Shown here in pieces: positions 56,602 through 64,000 of a stretch of 64,000 bases of DNA (position 1 is its first letter; each line of letters opens with the position of its first letter). Made by a program: the position numbers and the translations under genes. The notes below the pieces were generated by a model. The model had not been told where the DNA came from, did no database searches, and saw nothing but the letters and a program-made list of their open reading frames with translations. Location: assembly GCA_964581355.1 (NCBI GenBank), contig CAZOOA010000006.1:1-64000 (forward strand), read 5' to 3'. The stretch comes from CAZOOA01 sp964581355. GTDB lineage: Bacteria > Bacillota > Dethiobacteria > DTU022 > UBA8154.

Positions 56602-56706
56602 GTGAAACTGTTCACTAACAGGTGTAACTGGGCGTTAAGCAACGCAAAGGTTATCCGGGAGCTGTCAGTTGCGGTTTTAGCCAGCAAACAACAAGGAGGG
56701 ATTTAA
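56602..56706 (+). CDS. Possible 34-residue leader peptide
   Basis: A GTG frame with a near-perfect ribosome site (AAGGAGGGCAT before GTG) encodes KLFTNRCNWALSNAKVIREL and continues to a TAA two bases before the thiolase GTG. The thiolase ribosome site (AAGGAGGG) lies inside its 3' end, so translation could be coupled. No family is known, and it may be an accidental frame. Confidence 0.35.
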   Translation: MKLFTNRCNWALSNAKVIRELSVAVLASKQQGGI

Positions 56707-56708
56707 CT

Positions 56709-57872
56709 GTGAGCAAAAAAGTTGCGATTGTGGGTTTGGGTTATTCCAGTTTTCGGACAACATCGCAGGATGTTTCCTACCGGGAAATGATTTTCGAAGC
56801 AGCAACAAAATGTTACGAGGATGCAGGAGGCGTACATCCTCAGGAAATCGATGCATTCGTGGCCTGCTCTGAAGACTTCATGGAAGGGATCAGTATCGCC
56901 GATGAATACGTTCCGGACCAGTTAGGGGCTGTATTAAAACCCGTGCAGAGTATAACCGGTGACGGGTTGCAGGGTCTGGCATCGGCAGCCATGCATGTGC
57001 TGACCGGCGAACTAGACCTGGTAACCACATCTGCTTTTTCCAAGGTGTCTAATGTACTGCATTATGCGAATGTCGCTTCTTATGCCTGTGACCCCACCTA
57101 TGTAAGGCCGCTGAAAGAAAATCCATACTTTATCGCCGGGTTGGAAATGAACCGGTATTTATATGAAACAGGGACAAGCCGGGAGCAGTGTGCTCTGGCG
57201 ACCGTAAAAAACAAGAAAAACGCCCTGTTTAACCCGACGGCTGCATATGGCGCAAAAATTGACGTGGACGATGTTTTAAATTCGGAACCGCTTTTCGAAC
57301 CTCTAAGTTACCTGGACAAGAGTCAAGATGTTGATGGCGCTATCGTCTTTTTGCTGGCTTCCGAAGAGAAAGCCTACCAGTTTACCGACAAGCCTATCTG
57401 GATCAAGGGCTTGGGATGGGCAACCGATACGCCTAACCTCGACAACCGGTTGAATGGAATGGGAGATGCTGTCTACGCCAGGCTTGCCGCCCAAAAAGCC
57501 TACGACATGGCGGGCATTACTTATCCGCGGAAAGAAATCGATTTTGCCGAACTCGATGACACCTTTTCCTTCAAGGAGCTTCAGCACCTGGAGGCACTAA
57601 ACATTTGCAGCAGAGGTGAAGCAGGCAAACTCTTGGAGCAAGGGTTGTTTTCCAAAAACGGGGACTTCCCGGTCAACGTTTCCGGGGGAAGCTTAGGCGT
57701 TGGGTACCTGCACGAAGCAAACGGTCTCCAAAGGCTCATGGAAGTGGTCCTGCAGCTGCGCGGAGAAGCAGGAAAGAGGCAGCTTGACGGCGTAGAAACC
57801 GGCCTGGCCTTTGCCTGGAGGGGAATCCCTACTGCTACGGGCGCTGCCGCCGTTCTGAGCAGCCGTTATTAA
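56709..57872 (+). CDS. Thiolase-like protein (SCP-x type) without usual catalytic Cys
   Basis: This 387-residue thiolase-fold protein has an N-terminal VAIVGLGYSSF and a later NVSGGSLGVGYLHEANG, where family members show NPSGG-GHPxGA. The place of the nucleophilic Cys (usually CASG) reads ITGDGLQGLAS, so no Cys is seen. The GHP His is also replaced (GYLHEA). It resembles the thiolase subunits that pair with DUF35 OB-fold proteins in archaea and anaerobic aromatic degradation (BbsB type). It starts with GTG and AAGGAGGG eight bases upstream. Confidence 0.85.
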   Translation: MSKKVAIVGLGYSSFRTTSQDVSYREMIFEAATKCYEDAGGVHPQEIDAFVACSEDFMEGISIADEYVPDQLGAVLKPVQSITGDGLQGLASAAMHVLTGELDLVTTSAFSKVSNVLHYANVASYACDPTYVRPLKENPYFIAGLEMNRYLYETGTSREQCALATVKNKKNALFNPTAAYGAKIDVDDVLNSEPLFEPLSYLDKSQDVDGAIVFLLASEEKAYQFTDKPIWIKGLGWATDTPNLDNRLNGMGDAVYARLAAQKAYDMAGITYPRKEIDFAELDDTFSFKELQHLEALNICSRGEAGKLLEQGLFSKNGDFPVNVSGGSLGVGYLHEANGLQRLMEVVLQLRGEAGKRQLDGVETGLAFAWRGIPTATGAAAVLSSRY

Positions 57873-57954
57873 CTCCTGGAAAGAAGCGTTATTCCTTTTG
57901 ATCAACTGCAAGCCAAGCTTGAAACAAACTGATTTGACTGGAGGGTTGAGGTAA

Positions 57955-59127
57955 ATGAGAAAAGTTGCTGTTGTAGGGGCTGGAATGACCAAATTTGCGA
58001 GAAGGGCCCTGGAAACCCCGAAAGAGCTTTCCTATCAAGCCTCGAAAGCTGCCTTGGACAGCGCCGGGATGAAACTAAAAGATATCGACTGTGTCGCACA
58101 CGGCAGCGCTCCTGATGCCTTCGACGGTGTTCACCAAAAAGGCGAATACCTCGCTGACGGGTCCGGAGGCTGGAATAAACCGACCATGAGAGTTTTTGTA
58201 GGTGGAGCAACCGGCGTACACGCCATTGCCCACGGGTGGTACCACGTAGCATCAGGCCTTGCCGACACCTGCCTGGTTGTTTGTGAAGAAAAAATGTCCA
58301 GCGCCATGCCGCATGCCCAGGCGTTTTTCCTGACAATCTTTGACGCTATTACGGAAAGGGCGCTGGGCCTTAACCTGCTATGGATTTTCGCCCTGGAAAT
58401 GAAACGGTACATGGAGAGATACGGATACACCAAAGAAGATATGGCCCTTTCGGCCATGAAAAATAAAAACCAAGGCCTTAAGCATCCAGCTTCCCAGTTT
58501 TACGGGGGCAACGAGCTCACTGTAGAAGAGATCTTAAACTCGGAAGTGATGGCCTCCCCTGTCAACAGGCTTGATGTAAGCCCCGTCTCCGACGGCGCGG
58601 CCGCCATCGTGCTGGCCTCAGAAAGAACAGCGAGGCGGCTAACCGACAAACCCGTATGGATCGAAGGCGTAGGCTGGTGCCTGGACACCGCTTACTGGGC
58701 CACAAGAGACCTGTATTATCCCCGTTACACGGAAGTTGCCGCCAGAAAGGCCTACAAGATGGCCGGTATCCGGGAACCCCACAAAGAGATTAATATCGCA
58801 GAACCCTACGATCCCTTTGGCTACAAGCAGCTGCACCACATGGAAGGACTGCTCCTCTCCCCCAAGGGGAAAACGGTCGAACTGCTAAGAGACGGTCACT
58901 TCGATATGGACGGCAACCTGCCCATGTGCCCCTCGGGTGGACTGCTCGGCGTGGGAAACCCCATTGCAGCAGCGGGCACTTTGAAGCTGTGCGAACTGTT
59001 CTGGCAGCTTAGGGGCGAAGCAGGTGAAAGACAGGTGCCGGGCAATCCCAGATTGGGCGTCGCCCAGGCCTGGGGTGATTTAATGCAGGTCAGTTCCGTT
59101 GTGGTCATGGGTATAAACAACGCGTAA
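57955..59127 (+). CDS. Second thiolase-like protein without usual catalytic Cys/His
   Basis: This 390-residue chain has the same fold as its neighbour (VAVVGAGMTKF at the start). The Cys region reads RVFVGGATGVHAIA with no Cys. The C-terminal motif reads CPSGGLLGVGNPIAAAG, with Asn in place of the GHP His. It may be a partner or regulatory subunit, or use other residues. GGAGGG lies upstream of the ATG. The order thiolase 1 - thiolase 2 - DUF35 - DUF35 on one strand suggests a four-subunit complex. Confidence 0.85.
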   Translation: MRKVAVVGAGMTKFARRALETPKELSYQASKAALDSAGMKLKDIDCVAHGSAPDAFDGVHQKGEYLADGSGGWNKPTMRVFVGGATGVHAIAHGWYHVASGLADTCLVVCEEKMSSAMPHAQAFFLTIFDAITERALGLNLLWIFALEMKRYMERYGYTKEDMALSAMKNKNQGLKHPASQFYGGNELTVEEILNSEVMASPVNRLDVSPVSDGAAAIVLASERTARRLTDKPVWIEGVGWCLDTAYWATRDLYYPRYTEVAARKAYKMAGIREPHKEINIAEPYDPFGYKQLHHMEGLLLSPKGKTVELLRDGHFDMDGNLPMCPSGGLLGVGNPIAAAGTLKLCELFWQLRGEAGERQVPGNPRLGVAQAWGDLMQVSSVVVMGINNA

Positions 59128-59168
59128 GAAAAATACGTTTCTAGATTAACTTCTAGGAGGGATAATTA

Positions 59169-59684
59169 ATGGATCACAAACAGTTTATTCGTGGCGGAAC
59201 CGCTCTTTCCGCAGACGATATCAAGTCAGGAAAGATATTCGTGGAGGACGATGCCCTCGAATGCCGCTATGCCTGGGATACAGGCGTGGCGATCGGCAGG
59301 TATCTCGCAGAGTTGAAAAAGGGAAAAATCATCGCGAAAAAAACCAATTGCTGCGACCGCATCATGATTCCCCCGCGGATGTTTTGCGAGCTCTGCTTTC
59401 GGCCCTCCGGTCCATGGACATACGTCCAGGACACCGGTGTGGTAAACACCTTCTCCATCAGCAACATATATTATGATGCCAGCAGGGTTCCTCCGGGTGA
59501 ACCAAACCCCTTGCCGGCTGTGATTGAAATAGATGGCGCATCCAAAGGCATGGGCATCATGCACCTGCTGGGAGAAGTAAAACCCGAAGATATCAAGATC
59601 GGCATGAAAGTCAAGGCGGTCTGGAAGCCGGAAAGCGAAAGAACGGGCTCCATCACCGATATTGAATACTTCAAACCATATTAG
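59169..59684 (+). CDS. Zinc-ribbon OB-fold protein (DUF35), first copy
   Basis: This 171-residue partner-type protein has a zinc ribbon CCDRIMIPPRMFCELC (about 62-77) and a C-terminal OB domain (VVNTFSISNIYYDAS). The ribbon begins CCD, so the first CxxC is compressed. DUF35 proteins bridge or accompany thiolase-fold enzymes. TAGGAGGG lies upstream of the ATG. Confidence 0.88.
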   Translation: MDHKQFIRGGTALSADDIKSGKIFVEDDALECRYAWDTGVAIGRYLAELKKGKIIAKKTNCCDRIMIPPRMFCELCFRPSGPWTYVQDTGVVNTFSISNIYYDASRVPPGEPNPLPAVIEIDGASKGMGIMHLLGEVKPEDIKIGMKVKAVWKPESERTGSITDIEYFKPY

Positions 59685-59696
59685 GAGGTGTCCGGC

Positions 59697-60164
59697 ATGG
59701 GAATTTTAGAACGGATAACAAGAAACGTTGATAACAAGTACTGGTATCCCGAAAATGACACGTTTCCTGTTAAGAACCGCTATACAGCTGGCGTCGCAGG
59801 ACAAAAGTTTTTCCAGGAACTAAAGGATAATGCGAAAATATACGGAACGACATGTGAAGCATGCAGCCTCACCTTTGTGCCGGCCAAGCTATTCTGCGAG
59901 CAGTGTTTTGCCGAGCTCGACAAATGGGTGGACGTGGGTACAACCGGCACGCTTTATTCCTGGACCATTGCCCACAAAAACAAGGACGGAAGCAAAAAAG
60001 AAACTCCTGCCCTGCTGGCTGCCGTCCGACTGGCCGACGGGCTTTTGGTGCATTGGTTGGGCGAGTGCAAGCCGGAAGACCTGGAAATTGGAATGCCTGT
60101 AACAGCCGTGTTCAAAGAGGAAAGGGCAGGCGGCATCCTGGATATTAAATATTTTAAACCTTAA
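59697..60164 (+). CDS. Zinc-ribbon OB-fold protein (DUF35), second copy
   Basis: This 155-residue protein has a full zinc ribbon, CEACSLTFVPAKLFCEQC (about 53-70), and an OB domain (GTLYSWTIAHKN). It differs enough from the first copy to be a separate subunit. ATG 59697 has GGAGG nine bases upstream. A terminator follows at 60228. Confidence 0.88.
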   Translation: MGILERITRNVDNKYWYPENDTFPVKNRYTAGVAGQKFFQELKDNAKIYGTTCEACSLTFVPAKLFCEQCFAELDKWVDVGTTGTLYSWTIAHKNKDGSKKETPALLAAVRLADGLLVHWLGECKPEDLEIGMPVTAVFKEERAGGILDIKYFKP

Positions 60165-60227
60165 ACTTCCTGAAAGGAAAGCAGATCACTTTTCCTTGAA
60201 CGGTAACAAAACAGCACTGCAGATTTT

Positions 60228-60259
60228 GGCACCGGCCCTGGAGCCGGGGCCTTTTTTTT
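60228..60259 (+). terminator. Terminator of the thiolase/DUF35 operon
   Basis: GGCACCGGC (60228-60236) pairs with GCCGGGGCC (60243-60251) with one mismatch, followed by eight T. Confidence 0.85.
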
Positions 60260-60427
60260 GCCCTTGCGGATAAAAAGCGGATAAAATGATCATGTTTTGC
60301 AGGAATCATGGCCAAAAATGTGGAATGATCACCTGCATTGCAGATAATCCATCTTGGACATGATAAACAGATCATGGAAAAGCAAACAGCATCCATACCC
60401 AACAACACAAGGAGGAAAAACCGGAAC

Positions 60428-61525
60428 ATGAATATTGGTTTACCCAAGGAAATTAAGGAGCACGAATTAAGAGTAGCCATAACCCCCGCCGGTGTAAAAA
60501 GCTTAACGGATTCAGGACACAAGGTCTTTGTGGAACAGGGCGCCGGGGAAGGAAGCGGTTTTGCCGACAACAGTTACCTGGAAGCCGGTGCTGTCGTTTT
60601 AGAAGAAAAACACCAGGTTTACGAGCAAGCAGAGTTGATCGTAAAAATTAAAGAACCCCTGCCCCCGGAGTTCCCCCTGCTCCAGGAACGGCATATCCTG
60701 TTTACCTACCTGCACTTGGCCGGGGAACAGGATCTGATCCCTGTCCTGCAGGAGAAAAGACTGGCCGCCCTGGGCTATGAAACGGTCCTGGCCAGCGACG
60801 GCACACTGCCCCTGCTGGCTCCCATGAGCGAAATTGCCGGCCGTATGGCCATCATCATGGGCACCCAGTTTTTAATTAAGAACAACGGCGGTAAAGGAGT
60901 GCTCCTCTGCGGGGTGCCGGGTGTGGCGCCATCCCGGGTGGTCATCATGGGCGGCGGCATAGTCGGGATCAACGCCACCAAGGTTGCCGTGGGACTGGGC
61001 GCAGAAGTGGTTGTCTTCGACGTCTCCCTGCCCCGCCTGCGCTACCTGGACGATATTTTCGGACCCCGGGTGATTACCCTGCTACCCAACAGTCATAACT
61101 TTAAAGAAAAACTCATGGGAGCAGACCTGCTTATCGGCGCCGTCCTAATCCCCGGAGGTAAGACCCCCAACCTGGTTACCCGGGAAGACCTGAAGCTGAT
61201 GAAGAAAAAATCCGTGATCATTGACGTGGCCGTGGACCAGGGAGGCTGCGTGGAGACCATCCGGCCCACCACCCACAAAAACCCCACCTATGAAGTGGAT
61301 GACGTGATCCATTATGGGGTCACAAACATGCCGGGGGCAGTCCCCCGCACCTCCACCCTGGCCCTGACCAACGCCACCTTTTCGTACATCAAAAAGATCG
61401 CTGATTTAGGCCTGGAGAAAGCCATGGACCAGGACCCCGGCCTGCGCTCCGGCTTGAACATCTACAAAGGCGAAATTGTCCACGAAGAAGTGGCCAAGTG
61501 CGTCGCAGACCCCAGCAGCGTGTAA
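60428..61525 (+). CDS. ald: Alanine dehydrogenase
   Basis: This 365-residue enzyme interconverts alanine and pyruvate with NAD. The N-terminus IGLPKEIKEHELRVAITPAGV, the catalytic His region LFTYLHLAGE and the NAD loop VVIMGGGIVGINATKVAVGLG are typical. ATG 60428 has AAGGAGG upstream, and a longer frame from 60338 lacks this. A terminator follows at 61585. Confidence 0.96.
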   Translation: MNIGLPKEIKEHELRVAITPAGVKSLTDSGHKVFVEQGAGEGSGFADNSYLEAGAVVLEEKHQVYEQAELIVKIKEPLPPEFPLLQERHILFTYLHLAGEQDLIPVLQEKRLAALGYETVLASDGTLPLLAPMSEIAGRMAIIMGTQFLIKNNGGKGVLLCGVPGVAPSRVVIMGGGIVGINATKVAVGLGAEVVVFDVSLPRLRYLDDIFGPRVITLLPNSHNFKEKLMGADLLIGAVLIPGGKTPNLVTREDLKLMKKKSVIIDVAVDQGGCVETIRPTTHKNPTYEVDDVIHYGVTNMPGAVPRTSTLALTNATFSYIKKIADLGLEKAMDQDPGLRSGLNIYKGEIVHEEVAKCVADPSSV

Positions 61526-61584
61526 AGCCATACAGGAAAGTGCTGTTGATATTTCTACAGCCAAACTCCCCGCCTGAAGAAACA

Positions 61585-61621
61585 ACACCCGGCAGAAAGG
61601 AGCATGCCGGGTGTCTTTTTT
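61585..61621 (+). terminator. ald terminator
   Basis: ACACCCGGCA (61585-61594) pairs perfectly with TGCCGGGTGT (61605-61614), followed by CTTTTTTT. Confidence 0.9.
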
Positions 61622-61672
61622 GCGGTATCAACCCATCTTCGCCCCAGCCAGGGCGGGAAAGCCGTAATCCTT

Positions 61673-63622
61673 TTAGTTCTGCTTTTTGCCCCTTTTCCCG
61701 GGGCTGCCGGGCTTGCCTGAACTGCCGGGCTTGTCAGACCTGTCTGGTCTGCCGGGCTGATCATGCTTGCCGGACTTTCCCTGTTTCTTTTTTTCGCCGG
61801 CGCGACCGGTCTTTGCTGGCTGTTTTTCTTTCCGGGGCCGGATCAGGCATTTTTTGCCATAGCCGATTAAATCTTTGCGTCCTGCTTTGACCAGCGTCTC
61901 ATAAACCAGTTCATAGTTATTGGGGTTTCGAAACTGGATCAGCGCCCTTTGCATCGCCTTTTCCCGGGGGGATTTGGGCACATAAACCGGGTCCATGGTC
62001 CAGGGGTCCAGTTCAGCATAGTACATACAGGTGGATAAGGTTCCCGGCGTGGGATAAAAATCCTGGACCTGCTTGGGCGTATGACCCATGTCACGCAAAT
62101 ATTCCGCCAGCTCTACAGCAGCTTTTAAGTCTGAACCGGGGTGGCTGGACATGAAATACGGGACCAGGTATTGATCCAGACCGTACTGTTTATTGATCGC
62201 TTCATACCGCTTCACAAAGCGATCAAAAACCTTTCGTCCCGGCTTGCCCATTTTCTCCAGCACCTGCGGAGCCACATGCTCCGGTGCCACTTTGAGCTGC
62301 CCGCTGATGTGGTTCCGGCACAGTTCCTGGAAAAAATCTTCATCCTGGTCGTAAAGCAGGTAATCATAACGGATTCCGGAGCGGATAAACACTTTTTTCA
62401 CTCCGGGCAGCTGGCGCAGCCTCCTCAGCAGCTCCAAATACTCCCCGTGGTCCACTTCCAGGTTGGGACAAGGCTTGGGGACCAAACATTTCCTCCCGGA
62501 ACAGACACCATGCTTGACCTGCTTTTGGCAGGAAGGTTTCCGGAAATTTGCTGTCGGCCCGCCGACGTCGTGAATATAGCCTTTGAAATCCGCCCTTTGA
62601 GTCAGGGCTTTTGCTTCTTCCACTATGGCCTCGATGCTCCTCGGCTGGACCCGGCGTCCCTGGTGAAAATGCAGAGCACAAAAATTACATCCGCCAAAAC
62701 AGCCCCGGCTGCTGACCAGGCTGAATTTCACCTCTTCGATGGCCGGGACACCCCCCATTTTCTCATACATGGGGTGATACGTTTTGGTGAAGGGCAGCCG
62801 GTAAACACGGTCCAGTTCCCGGGTCGACAGCGGTTCAGCCGGTGGATTTTGCACTACATAGGTATGCCGGTAGGGTTCGATCAAGGTCGCGGCATTTGCC
62901 GGGTCGGTGTTCCGATACTGGGTCAAAAAGCTTCGGGCGAACATTTCCTTGGAAGCCAGGAGTTGATCGTAAGCAGGCAGCATCTCTTCCCCGTAGACAT
63001 GGTCCAGGTGGCTGCACGGGTAGACAGTTCCTTTAATGTAGGTGAGGTCACCGATGAACAGGCCGCTTTGCAGCGCTTCGGCAATTTCAATCACCTGCCG
63101 CTCCCCCATGCCGTACACCAGCAAGTCTGCTTTGGCGTCCAGTAAAATGGAGCGGCGCACCCGGTCCTCCCAGTAATCATAGTGGGCCAGCCGGCGCAAA
63201 CTGGCCTCCAGCCCACCCAGGATTACGGGAATTTTCTTGTAGGCCTCCTTGGCTTTCTGGGCATAAACAATTGCCGCCCGGTCCGGCCGCAGCCCCGGCC
63301 TTCCGCCAGGGGAGTACGCATCCTTTTTTCTCCGTTTCCCGGCCACGGTATAATGGTTAACCAGGGAATCAATGTTGCCGGCAGTCACAAAGAAACCCAG
63401 CCGGGGCCTGCCGAATTTTTTGAACTCCTTTAAATCGGTCCAGTCCGGCTGGGCAATCACCCCCACCTTGAAGCCATGGGCCTCCAGGTAGCGGCTGATA
63501 ATAGCTGCGCCGAAGGATGGATGATCCACATAAGCATCCCCGCTGACCATAATGAAATCCAGCCGGTCCCACCCCCGGCGCTCCAGATCTTCTGTTGAAA
63601 GAGGCAAAAACTTTTCCGCCAT
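61673..63622 (-). CDS. YgiQ-type radical SAM protein
   Basis: This protein has about 649 residues. An N-terminal cobalamin-binding-like region (VSGDAYVDHPSFGAAIISRYLEAHG) precedes the radical SAM motif CFGGCNFC (CX3CX2C, about 320-327) and further conserved Cys (CQKQVKHGVC, CLVPKPCPNL). The function of the family is unknown. The C-terminal about 45 residues are a low-complexity Lys/Gly/Pro/Ser tail. ATG 63622 has AAAGGATGG upstream, and the longer frame is not supported. Confidence 0.92.
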   Translation of the reverse strand: MAEKFLPLSTEDLERRGWDRLDFIMVSGDAYVDHPSFGAAIISRYLEAHGFKVGVIAQPDWTDLKEFKKFGRPRLGFFVTAGNIDSLVNHYTVAGKRRKKDAYSPGGRPGLRPDRAAIVYAQKAKEAYKKIPVILGGLEASLRRLAHYDYWEDRVRRSILLDAKADLLVYGMGERQVIEIAEALQSGLFIGDLTYIKGTVYPCSHLDHVYGEEMLPAYDQLLASKEMFARSFLTQYRNTDPANAATLIEPYRHTYVVQNPPAEPLSTRELDRVYRLPFTKTYHPMYEKMGGVPAIEEVKFSLVSSRGCFGGCNFCALHFHQGRRVQPRSIEAIVEEAKALTQRADFKGYIHDVGGPTANFRKPSCQKQVKHGVCSGRKCLVPKPCPNLEVDHGEYLELLRRLRQLPGVKKVFIRSGIRYDYLLYDQDEDFFQELCRNHISGQLKVAPEHVAPQVLEKMGKPGRKVFDRFVKRYEAINKQYGLDQYLVPYFMSSHPGSDLKAAVELAEYLRDMGHTPKQVQDFYPTPGTLSTCMYYAELDPWTMDPVYVPKSPREKAMQRALIQFRNPNNYELVYETLVKAGRKDLIGYGKKCLIRPRKEKQPAKTGRAGEKKKQGKSGKHDQPGRPDRSDKPGSSGKPGSPGKRGKKQN

Positions 63623-63712
63623 ATTCCATCCTTTTGTTGTTAATTGTGAAAACCCTGTCTTGGCGCTGTCGTCTGGCAGCATTGACGTATGCCGGGGGAC
63701 ATGAAAGTCTTA

Positions 63713-64000
63713 TTACAGTGAATCTTTAACATCATCATCCATGGCATCATCCCGGACCACGGTGGAAATGGCCTCATGCAGCAGGTGTTTTTCTTCCACT
63801 TCCCGCAGCTTGCGGTTCACCGCCTCTTCCACCTCGTATTCCTGGTCAAACCCCACGTAGAGGGAGTAGATAATCAGCAATAAAATCAGGGAAAAAGGCA
63901 GTGCCGTGATGACCGAAGCGGTCTGCAGCGCCACCAGGCCACCCCCGATTAACAGCGTCGCCGCTACCACTCCCTCCATAACGGCCCAGAAAACCCGCTG
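63713..64000 (-). CDS. BCCT-family transporter, C-terminal part
   Basis: The frame is open to the window's end, and the N-terminal part is missing. RVFWAVMEGVVAATLLIGGG and ALQTASVITALPFSLILL match the last membrane helices of BCCT betaine/carnitine/choline transporters. An acidic, charged tail follows (EVEEAVNRKLREVEEKHLL), as in osmoregulated members. The substrate is not readable. Confidence 0.85.
   Translation of the reverse strand, partial: QRVFWAVMEGVVAATLLIGGGLVALQTASVITALPFSLILLLIIYSLYVGFDQEYEVEEAVNRKLREVEEKHLLHEAISTVVRDDAMDDDVKDSL

Overview
The window looks like part of a draft or metagenome-assembled genome of an anaerobic Firmicute (class Clostridia, perhaps Peptococcaceae-like). 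Three things point this way. Gene starts have strong GGAGG-type ribosome sites, many GTG/TTG starts and TATAAT promoters. The gene set includes an anaerobic ribonucleotide reductase, AhpD- and KatG-type stress proteins, a two-gene glycine decarboxylase and SCP-x-type thiolases with OB-fold partners. There are also glycine and c-di-GMP riboswitches and one in-frame UGA that reads best as selenocysteine. The genus cannot be fixed from the sequence. Two runs of 100 N (38476-38575 and 45675-45774) are scaffold gaps.

Layout. 1-5100: a 5'-truncated acyl-CoA ligase, a CBS-ACT protein, a short-chain dehydrogenase, an amidohydrolase and an unknown small protein. 5100-11700 (minus strand): a PAS-GGDEF-EAL protein, a membrane serine protease, pssA-psd for phosphatidylethanolamine synthesis and a GT4 glycosyltransferase. 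12100-19400: a site-2 protease with CBS domains, an amidohydrolase, NrdD, a double UspA protein, a selenocysteine peroxiredoxin with a SECIS hairpin, and a PhoU-like protein. 19400-29400: ComEC, a DUF4258/DUF2283 pair, a two-component system, small and broken genes, and a radical SAM gene and TetR gene that share an operator. 29500-38130 (minus strand): a tandem glycine riboswitch followed by an NAD-kinase-like gene, gcvT, gcvH, gcvPA, gcvPB, two radical SAM genes that resemble LipS1/LipS2, and a LipM/LplA-type transferase. The genes from gcvT onward overlap by 1-4 bases at every junction. 38600-49700: DUF2062, carB, a FUSC/ArAE-like protein, a copper-amine-oxidase-N protein, an AhpD-like protein, PolX and an AtuA-type pair. 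50000-56000: a Cache-HAMP-PAS-PP2C phosphatase, DUF488, KatG, and a c-di-GMP-I riboswitch ahead of a STAS protein. 56600-60200: two thiolase-like proteins and two zinc-ribbon OB-fold (DUF35) proteins. 60400-64000: alanine dehydrogenase, a YgiQ-type radical SAM protein and the end of a BCCT transporter.

How the genes work together. The gcv operon appears to hold both glycine cleavage and the machinery that makes and attaches the lipoyl group on GcvH, all under glycine control. The thiolase/DUF35 block looks like a heteromeric acyl-CoA enzyme, although both thiolase-like chains lack the usual catalytic Cys and His. Peroxide defence is represented by the Sec-peroxiredoxin, KatG and the AhpD-like protein. 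A c-di-GMP turnover protein and a c-di-GMP riboswitch lie in the same window.
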